From 2-02-FULL-66-22 sp964576535 (GTDB lineage: Bacteria > Methylomirabilota > Methylomirabilia > Methylomirabilales > 2-02-FULL-66-22), in the NCBI GenBank assembly GCA_964576535.1, contig CAZNWB010000047.1:1-25100 (forward strand): a stretch of DNA of 25,100 nucleotides, read 5' to 3'. Below the pieces are notes generated by a model. It ran no database searches, was not told the DNA's origin, and was given only the letters and a program-made list of their open reading frames with translations. Both the position numbers and the translations under genes were made by a program. This document shows, one piece after another, positions 19,137 through 25,100 of this stretch (its first letter is position 1; every line of letters starts with the position of its first letter).

Positions 19137-21682
19137 CGGTCAGCGCGTGCGCCCGTTCCGCGATGACTGGCGAGACACCGGTCCAACTCCTGCAGCAGGG
19201 CGGTCACCGAGGGGAACCGCTTGGTCCGGTCCTTCATCATCGTCCGCAGGATGATGGCCTCCAGCCAGACCGGGATCTGGGGATTCCGTTCCCGGGGTGA
19301 GGCAGCGTCCGTGTAGATGTGGTGATACAGGACATCTCCCTCCACAAAGGGCGGCCGGCCCGTGACCATCCGATACAGCGTGCAGCCCAGGGAGTACTGA
19401 TCCGAAAGCGCCGAGATCTCGTCCCCCAGAATCTGCTCCGGGGCCATGTAGAACGGGGTCCCCCGGACCGAGGTCACCTGGGCCATGGCCTCGGTGACCA
19501 GGGCCGCCAAGCCGAAGTCCATGAGCTTCACCACCCCGGCCGAAGTGATCATCATGTTGGCCGGCTTGATGTCGCGGTGGACAACGTTCTGGCTGTGGGC
19601 GTGGACCAGGCCCAGGCAGGCCTGCCGGAAGACCCCCAAACTTCGGGGCAACGGCAGGGTCGGCTTCTCGTCCAGAATCTGTTGGAGGGAGCGGCCCTCG
19701 ATGTACTCCATGGCAATGTACACCCCGTCGGGCGACTGACCGGCGTCATAGATGGTGACGATGTTCGAATGCTGGAGGGACGCGGCGATCCTCGCCTCCC
19801 GCAGGAAGTACTCCAGCGCCTTCGAGTCCCGCTGGATGGCGTCGGGCAGCACCTTGTAGGCCACGAGGCGCAGGAGAATCTCGTCCTCCGCCTGGTACAC
19901 GATCCCCATGCCACCCCGTCCCAGTTCCCGGATGACGCGATACCTGGATTTGGCGGGCCCACCCGTCACCTGGGTGGTGTCACCACCTGGCAGGATCTGC
20001 GGGGCCTGGTCCACCCGTTCCCGCAGGCTGGCCACCCGGTCCCGGACGTCCTTGAAGGTCATCTGTTCCGCCATGACCTTCTCGAACAGGGTGAGGGCCC
20101 TCCGGAGATCCCCCTGCCGCTCGGAGATCGTGGCCAACTGGTAGGTGGGATGGACGAAGTCCGGCGTAATCGGCCGCAGGGCCGCAGCCTTCTCGAACTT
20201 CTCCTTGGCCGGGCCGAGGAGGCCTCGCCCCAGGAAGACATCCCCCAGCACGATCGTCGCCTCCAGGTATCGCTCCGATTCCGGGCCCACCTGCTGGAGG
20301 AGCGCGACTGCTCCATCGAAATCCTTGGCCTGGATCAGCAGGGTCCCCGCCCCGAAGAAGTCCCCGGCCGCCTGCAGTGCCTTGGCGGCCTCCGTGATCG
20401 CTCCCGCCTGCTGGTAGTAGCGAGCCGCGTCCCTCGGCTTGCCCAGGCGCTCCAGGGCGGCCGCCGCCTTGGCCGGCTGTCCCGCCGCCGCATACATCTC
20501 GGCGGCCCGCTCGTCATCCCCGTGGCGCGTGTACATCTCGGCTGCCTTGGCGAACTCCTCGACCCGCTCGTACATCTCCGCGGCCCGCCACCACGCATAG
20601 CCCGCCTCGAACTCCCGGCCAGCCTCGCCCTCGCGCCCATCCGCCAGGAGGCGCTCCCCCTGCACGACGTGCAGCCGATCCTCCGCCCCTTGGGCTCGGC
20701 ACGTCGCGATCGCACGCTCATATTGCCGGTGGCGCAGGAACAGATCCAGTCCCGTCTCCCAGTCGCCCGCCTGGCAGTAGTACTCCGCCGCATCCACCTC
20801 CAACCCCTGCTCGCGCAGGACGGCCGCCGCCCGGGCCGGTTGCCCTCCCTTGGCGTACATCTCCGCGCAGCGCTGCGCCAGGACCTGGCGCGCCCGGGCC
20901 GCCTCGCGCGTGGCTTCCAGCCCCTGGCGGACCATCATCCGCCGCAAGGCGCGGTCGAGGAGCTCCCCCGCCCCGGCATGCTGGCCCAGCCGGGACAGCA
21001 ACTCCCCGGCGCGATCGAAGACCTCGTGCTTCGCGTACAACTCCGCGGCCCGCTCAAGATCCCCGACCCGCTCGTAGGACTCGGCGGCCTTCATCTCCAG
21101 GCCGCCCTTATGAAACAGGGGCGCCGCCCGGGCGTGATTGCCCAGGCGCGCGTAAATCTCGGCTGCCCTGGATGCGTCGCCGGCCTGCTCGTACAGCCGG
21201 GCCGCCTTGGCCGGCTGGTTCGCCCGTTCCCAGGCCGCGCCCGAGTCGGTGAAGAACCGGCCGCGCTCATACTCCTCGGCCGCGGCCCCCCAGTCCTCGG
21301 CCGCCTCATAGAATCGTCCCGCCTGAACGTGATCTCCGCGGCCGGCGGCTTTCCGGGCGGCCCGGAGGTTCTCGGCCTTGGAGGGAGCCGCGACGACACC
21401 GCCGCCTCCGCCGCGGTCGAGCAGCCGCGGGATCCGGGTGAGGAGCCACAACAGGGCAACGGCCCCCGCCACGTACCCTACGTATTTCCGCACGGTGGGA
21501 TCGGCGAGCAGCGCGGGAAGGTCGGCCAGTCTCCCGCGGAGTTCATCCACGAGGGAGCGTGCTCCCTCCCCGCCCTGGGCCCAGGCTGGCAGGGCGGTGC
21601 CCAGGCTCCACGCGAAGAGCCACAGCCGCGCCGCGCCGGCCGCAAGGGCCACGCCCACGGGGCGGGACAACGGTTCAGGCAT
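19133..21682 (-). CDS. Membrane-anchored Ser/Thr protein kinase with N-terminal TPR-like solenoid
   Basis: A protein of about 849 residues. Order: signal-like N-terminus (to about residue 35, ending PAWAQ), short spacer, membrane helix (VGYVAGAVALLWLLTRI, about 67-84), then about 23 short helical repeats (about 100-560) of the type AAELYARLGNHARAA, with YER/YAK/RAAE recurring. The C-terminal Hanks-type kinase domain is at 581-849, with Gly loop LGRGGMGIVY, Lys610 in AYK, HRDIKPANM (702-710), DFG (722-724) and APEQ. All catalytic residues are present, so it should be active. The kinase is at the C-terminus, the reverse of the common bacterial order. The start is ATG 21680-21682 because it begins the signal-like segment, although no strong ribosome site is seen. 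An upstream in-frame start exists at 21832. Confidence 0.9.
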   Translation of the reverse strand: MPEPLSRPVGVALAAGAARLWLFAWSLGTALPAWAQGGEGARSLVDELRGRLADLPALLADPTVRKYVGYVAGAVALLWLLTRIPRLLDRGGGGGVVAAPSKAENLRAARKAAGRGDHVQAGRFYEAAEDWGAAAEEYERGRFFTDSGAAWERANQPAKAARLYEQAGDASRAAEIYARLGNHARAAPLFHKGGLEMKAAESYERVGDLERAAELYAKHEVFDRAGELLSRLGQHAGAGELLDRALRRMMVRQGLEATREAARARQVLAQRCAEMYAKGGQPARAAAVLREQGLEVDAAEYYCQAGDWETGLDLFLRHRQYERAIATCRAQGAEDRLHVVQGERLLADGREGEAGREFEAGYAWWRAAEMYERVEEFAKAAEMYTRHGDDERAAEMYAAAGQPAKAAAALERLGKPRDAARYYQQAGAITEAAKALQAAGDFFGAGTLLIQAKDFDGAVALLQQVGPESERYLEATIVLGDVFLGRGLLGPAKEKFEKAAALRPITPDFVHPTYQLATISERQGDLRRALTLFEKVMAEQMTFKDVRDRVASLRERVDQAPQILPGGDTTQVTGGPAKSRYRVIRELGRGGMGIVYQAEDEILLRLVAYKVLPDAIQRDSKALEYFLREARIAASLQHSNIVTIYDAGQSPDGVYIAMEYIEGRSLQQILDEKPTLPLPRSLGVFRQACLGLVHAHSQNVVHRDIKPANMMITSAGVVKLMDFGLAALVTEAMAQVTSVRGTPFYMAPEQILGDEISALSDQYSLGCTLYRMVTGRPPFVEGDVLYHHIYTDAASPRERNPQIPVWLEAIILRTMMKDRTKRFPSVTALLQELDRCLASHRGTGARADR

Positions 21683-21913
21683 CCGGGAGATATCGGTCAG
21701 GGAACTCGTGACGGGGGAGGAGGGATACCGAAGGGGGAAGGGCGACGCCCGGAGGGAAAATGCCCCTGCGCGGCACCAGATCCGGTTGTGTGTTGTCGGG
21801 CCGGGATCCTTCCGATCTCTCGATCCGGGCACGCGGCACCCCCAGACATCACGCGGCGGCTGACCGGAGCCATCGCCGCGGCTCCGGCGGCCAGAGGCGG
21901 GTGGCGTGCGAGG

Positions 21914-22300
21914 TCATCTCCCGGCCTTCGCCCGCTCCTCCTCTTCCTGACAGGAGATGCAGAGCCTGGCGAAGGGCAGCGCCTCCAGGCGTCGCTCGCT
22001 GATCATCTCGCCGCACGACTCGCACAGGCCGTAGGTGTCCTGGCGGATCTTGTTCAGGGCCTCGTCCACCTGCCGGAGCATGCGGCGCTCTGCATCCCCG
22101 ATGGATAGGAGGAACTCCTTGGTGTAGGCGCTGCTGGCCTGGTCGGCGATGTCCTGGATGCCATCGCTGTTGGTCTCGAGGCTTCCGGCGTTGGATCCCC
22201 GAACCTCGCTGACCAATTCCCTCCGCTTGGCGATCAGCCGCTGCTTGAACTTCTCGAGCTTGGGTCCCTTGAGCGACATCCTCGTCCCCTTGAGCGACAT
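21914..22300 (-). CDS. DksA/TraR-type zinc-finger transcription factor
   Basis: A 128-residue protein. An N-terminal helical hairpin (about 13-88; KLEKFKQRLIAKRRELV, EALNKIRQDTYG) precedes a C4 zinc finger at Cys93, Cys96, Cys114, Cys117 (GLCESCGEMISERRLEALPF, then CISCQ). The family binds in the secondary channel of RNA polymerase, often with ppGpp. The coiled-coil tip has SDGIQDIADQASS, so an acidic DxxDxA-like tip is roughly present, as in DksA. The RBS and first codons are duplicated: ATG at 22298-22300 and ATG at 22277-22279, 21 bases apart. The upstream one has the better ribosome site (GGGAGGGG). The gap to the kinase gene is 231 bp with an 8-bp stem hairpin at 21864-21887. Confidence 0.92.
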   Translation of the reverse strand: MSLKGTRMSLKGPKLEKFKQRLIAKRRELVSEVRGSNAGSLETNSDGIQDIADQASSAYTKEFLLSIGDAERRMLRQVDEALNKIRQDTYGLCESCGEMISERRLEALPFARLCISCQEEEERAKAGR

Positions 22301-22308
22301 CCTCGTCC
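22266..22308. repeat. 21-bp tandem duplication over the start of the DksA-like gene
   Basis: CCTTGAGCGACATCCTCGTC occurs twice, offset by 21 bases (copies begin near 22268 and 22289). Each carries GGGGACGAGG plus ATGTCGCTCAAGG on the coding strand, so the translation initiation region is doubled in frame, giving MSLKGTRMSLKG. Confidence 0.9.
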
Positions 22309-22355
22309 CCTCCCGTGGCCGGGTGATGCGTGCGGAGGGCAACCCCGTCCAGCCG

Positions 22356-22404
22356 GGAATAGAAAGCCTCGCGGAGGCGATGGGTTCGTTGTGCCTCCGC
22401 GAGG
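22356..22404 (-). terminator. Hairpin terminator after the proA-nadD-rsfS operon
   Basis: A perfect 12-bp stem (CCTCGCGGAGGC 22367-22378 with its complement 22393-22404) with a 14-base loop. On the minus strand it is followed by CTTTCTATT. It lies 145 bases beyond the rsfS stop. The T-tract is weak, so termination strength is uncertain. The rest of 22301-22548 shows no gene. Confidence 0.55.
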
Positions 22405-22548
22405 TCGTGTCGGTCACTCCGATGATCCCGCTGCCCGCACGGGGGGCCACGGTCCCGCCTGCCTGTTCCCCGGCCCCCCCGGGAGGACCCGGAGGAACTG
22501 CTTGGCCCTGTCAGCCTCCCTCTTGTTGTGCCTCTTGTGCCCCGCGGG

Positions 22549-22968
22549 TCAGCCGACCAGCTGCCGCTTCGGCGCGTCAGCCCAGAGACGCTCCAGGTCG
22601 TAGAATTCGCGGGCGTGATCGGCAAAAATATGAACGACGACACCATGGTAGTCAAGCAAAATCCATTGGGCCTCCCCCGTTCCCTCGCGATGTGACATGC
22701 GGACCTTGGCTCTCGTGAGCTGTTCTTCCACCCGCTCCGCGATGGCCCGGACCTGACGCGCCGACCCGGCGCTCGCGATCAGGAAGTGGTCGGTGAAGGT
22801 GCACAGTCCGCGGAGATCCAGAATGGCCAGATAGCTAGGCTTCACGGTCGCCGCGGCGTCGGCCGCGAGCCGCACCACCTCGATCGAGTTGATGGTCGTT
22901 CCTCCGTTCAGGCTGCGGGGGAGGTTCGGAGTGTCCCCGGTGGTGCATTCCTGGCGGCCCAAGCTCAT
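22549..22968 (-). CDS. rsfS: Ribosomal silencing factor RsfS
   Basis: An RsfS/YbeB family protein that binds ribosomal protein uL14 and blocks subunit joining in starvation. Core: YLAILDLRGLCTFTDHFLIA, SARQVRAIAERVEEQL, GEAQWILLDYHGVVVHIFAD, HAREFYDLERLWAD, all typical. The outer boundary given uses the first ATG (22966-22968), which has no ribosome site and adds 25 residues foreign to the family. The family normally begins at INSIEVVRLAADAA (as MNPQELLKIA in Bacillus). There the DNA has GGAGG (22905-22901), a 7-base spacer and ATC (22893-22891), pointing to a non-canonical AUC start and a 114-residue product. GTG at about 22880 is a third option. It follows nadD by 12 bases. Confidence 0.92.
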   Translation of the reverse strand: MSLGRQECTTGDTPNLPRSLNGGTTINSIEVVRLAADAAATVKPSYLAILDLRGLCTFTDHFLIASAGSARQVRAIAERVEEQLTRAKVRMSHREGTGEAQWILLDYHGVVVHIFADHAREFYDLERLWADAPKRQLVG

Positions 22969-22980
22969 GGGGAGCCACCG

Positions 22981-23709
22981 CTACACCCCCCTGGACCTCC
23001 GGTGTGTCCCCGCGCGGGCGCGCCGGGACCTCGGCCGCTGGTACAGCCGATTTTTGGCCATGTACGCCGCCACCGTGTCCGGCACGAGGTGGCGGATGCT
23101 CCGCCCCTCCTCGACCAGTTGCCGGATCTCGCGGGAGGCGATGTCCAGCGACACCACCTCGACCAGGAGGACCTGCCGGGGGGCGTGCTCCCGTTCCACC
23201 CGCTCGGGATCGATGTCCGAGATCTTGAGGTACCGGAAGCCGGGATTCCCCAGGACGCGCCGCTGCTCGGGCGTGAGGAGTCGTTGCACCTCGTCCAGGC
23301 GCCAGCCCGGCCGCGCCGTCACGATGACCTGGGCCAGGCCGAACAGTTCCTTGCCTTGGCGCCAACTGGACATGCCCAGGAAGGCGTCCACGCCCATCAC
23401 GAAGTAGAGGCTGGTCTCGGGCCCGTAGAGCTTCTGGAACTCCCGGACCGTCTCCACCGAGTAGGATTTTCCCGGCCGCTGCATTTCGATGGAGGAGACG
23501 GTGAAGTAGGGCGTGAACACGGTGGCCAGGGAGACCATCTCGTATCGGTGCAGGGCCGAGGCCGCCACCGCCTCTTCCTTGTGCGGGGGACGCGCTGCCG
23601 GGACGAAGACGATCCGATCCAGCCCGAACGCCCAGTAGATCTCCTCGGCCGCCCGCAGGTGACCCAGGTGGATCGGATCGAATGTCCCACCCATGATGCC
23701 GAGGCGCAT
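22981..23709 (-). CDS. nadD: Nicotinate-nucleotide adenylyltransferase
   Basis: A 242-residue enzyme of NAD synthesis that adenylates nicotinate mononucleotide. Nucleotidyltransferase motif GIMGGTFDPIHLGHLRAAEE at the N-terminus, PPHKEEAVAASALHRYEMV, and the C-terminal SREIRQLVEEGRSIRHLVPD (equivalent of the ISSTxIR signature, here IASREIR). The final residues RPRSRRARAGTHRRSRGV form a basic tail beyond the usual domain end. ATG 23707-23709 gives the standard start, although no strong ribosome site is seen. Located 42 bases after proA, in the common proA-nadD-rsfS order. Confidence 0.96.
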   Translation of the reverse strand: MRLGIMGGTFDPIHLGHLRAAEEIYWAFGLDRIVFVPAARPPHKEEAVAASALHRYEMVSLATVFTPYFTVSSIEMQRPGKSYSVETVREFQKLYGPETSLYFVMGVDAFLGMSSWRQGKELFGLAQVIVTARPGWRLDEVQRLLTPEQRRVLGNPGFRYLKISDIDPERVEREHAPRQVLLVEVVSLDIASREIRQLVEEGRSIRHLVPDTVAAYMAKNRLYQRPRSRRARAGTHRRSRGV

Positions 23710-23751
23710 GGCTGTGTGGCTGCCGGGTCGGTCAGGAGCGGGGCCAGGTCG

Positions 23752-25014
23752 TCACGACCGCGAGTCGCGCACCTGTCCCTCGCCCAGGACGATGAACTTT
23801 TGGCACGTGAGTTCCGTGAGGCCCATGGGACCCCGGGCGTGCAGCTTCTGCGTGCTGATCCCCATCTCGGCACCCATGCCGAATTCGTACCCGTCGGTGA
23901 AGCGGGTCGAGGCGTTCACGAAGACGGCCCCGGCATCCACCTCGCGGAGGAAGCGCATGGCCCGGCCGTGATCGCCCGTCACGATGGCCTCCGCCAGGCC
24001 CGAGCCGTGCCGGGCGATGTGGGCCACGGCCTCCTCGAAGGACGCCACCACCCGGACGGACAGCACGAGATCCAGATACTCCGTGTCCCAGTCCGCGTCA
24101 ACGGCCGGCCGGATGCCGGGCAGGAGGGCCTGGGTCCGCGGACACCCCCGCACCTGCACCCCCGCACGCTGAAGACGGCCGACAAGGCCGGGCAGGAAGG
24201 CCTCGGCCACCTCGGCGTGGACCAGAAGCGTCTCCATGGCGTTGCAGACGCCGGGACGCTCGACCTTGGCGTTGTGGGCGATCTCGGCCGCCATGGCCAG
24301 GTCCGCCCCCGCATCCACGTAGGTGTGGCACAGGCCCTTGTCGTGGGCGATCACCGGGATACGGGACCCCTCGCGCACCGTGCGGATCAACTCCTCCCCA
24401 CCCCGGGGAATTATGAGATCGATCAGGTCGGAGAGCTCCAGCATCTCCTTGACCACCCCCCGGTCCGGCGTGGGGACGACCGACAGCGCGGCCGCCGGCA
24501 GCCCCACCGAGGCCACGGCCGCCGACAGGATGCCGCCGATGGCGGCATTGGTGCGGAGCGCCTCGCGCCCCCCGCGGAGGATCACCGCGTTCCCCGACTT
24601 CAGGCACAGTCCGCCCGCGTCGGCCGTGACGTTCGGCCGGGACTCGTAGATGATGCCGATCACGCCCAGGGGGACCCGCATGCGGCCGACCAGCAGGCCG
24701 TTGGGCCGCCGCCACATCCCGGTGATCTCCCCCACCGGATCGGGAAGGTCCGCGATCTGCCGGAGACCTCGCGCCATGCCCTCCAGGCGCGCACCCGTGA
24801 CCGTGAGGCGATCCACGAAGGCCGCAGGCTGGGCGGCCGCCCGGGCCTCCGCCACGTCCTCGGCGCTGGCGGCCAGGACCCGCTCACCCTGCGCCAGCAA
24901 CCCCGCCGCCATGGCGTGCAGCGCGGCGTTCTTCGTCCCCCCGCCGGCGCGGGCCAAGTCCCGGCTCGCCGCACGGGCTGCCCGCGCCATTCCGCGAATA
25001 TCAAACCCGCTCAT
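23752..25014 (-). CDS. proA: Gamma-glutamyl phosphate reductase
   Basis: A 420-residue aldehyde-dehydrogenase-superfamily enzyme reducing gamma-glutamyl phosphate to glutamate semialdehyde with NADPH in proline synthesis. Motifs: RVPLGVIGIIYESRPNVT (113-130), KSGNAVILRGG, IPRGGEELI, IAHDKGLCHTYVD, the catalytic Cys257 in VERPGVCNAMETLL, and FVNASTRFTDGYEFGMGAEMGIST near the end. Length matches the family (about 417). ATG 25012-25014 begins MSGFDIRGMARAARAA. An in-frame TTG eight codons earlier is less likely. ProB is expected upstream, beyond the window. The 86 bases from 25015 to 25100 show no gene. Confidence 0.97.
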   Translation of the reverse strand: MSGFDIRGMARAARAASRDLARAGGGTKNAALHAMAAGLLAQGERVLAASAEDVAEARAAAQPAAFVDRLTVTGARLEGMARGLRQIADLPDPVGEITGMWRRPNGLLVGRMRVPLGVIGIIYESRPNVTADAGGLCLKSGNAVILRGGREALRTNAAIGGILSAAVASVGLPAAALSVVPTPDRGVVKEMLELSDLIDLIIPRGGEELIRTVREGSRIPVIAHDKGLCHTYVDAGADLAMAAEIAHNAKVERPGVCNAMETLLVHAEVAEAFLPGLVGRLQRAGVQVRGCPRTQALLPGIRPAVDADWDTEYLDLVLSVRVVASFEEAVAHIARHGSGLAEAIVTGDHGRAMRFLREVDAGAVFVNASTRFTDGYEFGMGAEMGISTQKLHARGPMGLTELTCQKFIVLGEGQVRDSRS

Positions 25015-25100
25015 GCGAAGACCCCACTGAAACCGCAAATGGACGCAAAGGCTTATCCACTTCGATCATGGGACCGCAACCGCTTGTGGATCTGGGGTCT

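Noticed and set aside
21864..21887. 8-bp stem hairpin after the DksA-like gene as a terminator
   Set aside because: No T-tract follows on the minus strand, so read-through into the kinase gene cannot be excluded.
19319..22108. Very long open frame on the plus strand (929 codons) opposite the Ser/Thr kinase
   Set aside because: It is an antisense shadow of a high-GC gene; the minus-strand frame has complete kinase motifs. The same applies to 1197-2624, 3640-4806 and 12769-14793 on the plus strand.
25053..25090. DnaA-box-like words (TTATCCAC and, inverted, TGTGGA) suggesting a replication origin
   Set aside because: There are only two imperfect copies, no AT-rich segment and no dnaA/dnaN/gid genes nearby. 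Chance similarity in the proA upstream region.

Overview
The window is GC-rich, densely coding bacterial chromosome. It carries Gram-negative-style features: lipoprotein signal peptides with a lipobox, an HD-GYP response regulator, and Dpp/Opp-type peptide uptake. Nothing identifies the species. The gene set (acyl-CoA carboxylase and mutase, gap-pgk-tpiA-secG, proA-nadD-rsfS, comF beside a repeat-bearing Ser/Thr kinase) would fit an uncultivated lineage such as NC10/Rokubacteria-like or deltaproteobacterial-like bacteria. That placement is inference and weak. No phage, insertion sequence, plasmid or CRISPR genes are visible.

Layout. (1) 1-4779, minus strand: a propionyl-CoA to succinyl-CoA module in the order pccB, a single-domain response regulator, biotin carboxylase, biotin carrier protein, and the start of methylmalonyl-CoA mutase. 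A good sigma70-type promoter lies at 4821-4849. (2) 4973-7862, plus strand: a promoter with upstream direct repeats, a small coiled-coil protein translationally coupled to an HD-GYP response regulator, then a receiver-histidine kinase hybrid. (3) 7980-10827: a lipoprotein (minus), a YdjM-like membrane protein, a tRNA-Leu(GAG) with its own promoter and terminator, an unknown 62-residue protein, and an EamA transporter. (4) 10921-18036, minus strand: gap, pgk, tpiA and secG, continuing into a peptide ABC importer (binding protein and two permeases). A strong promoter and a leader hairpin with a T-run precede gap. (5) 18307-22300, minus strand: comF, a TPR-solenoid Ser/Thr kinase, and a DksA/TraR-type zinc-finger protein. 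(6) 22367-25014, minus strand: proA, nadD and rsfS, ending at a hairpin terminator.

Two things stand out. First, the spacers are filled with a recurring architecture. Each element has two facing arms made of degenerate 7-bp units in exact or near-exact 7-bp register. The heptamer word differs between loci (AATGCGG, GATTGNN, CAGCNNN/GCTGANN, GACAACN, GTCAANN, TATGGCN), but the two arms of a locus are complementary. Nine full elements and one probable half-element occur in 25 kb. One lies in frame inside the histidine kinase ATP-binding domain, and one supplies the stop codon of the biotin carboxylase gene. Second, comF is followed by a second copy of its own last 17 codons, identical in protein but differing at 11 of 17 codons, all synonymously. 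This is the signature expected when a gene's 3' end has been replaced by a diverged allele or by an integrating element.
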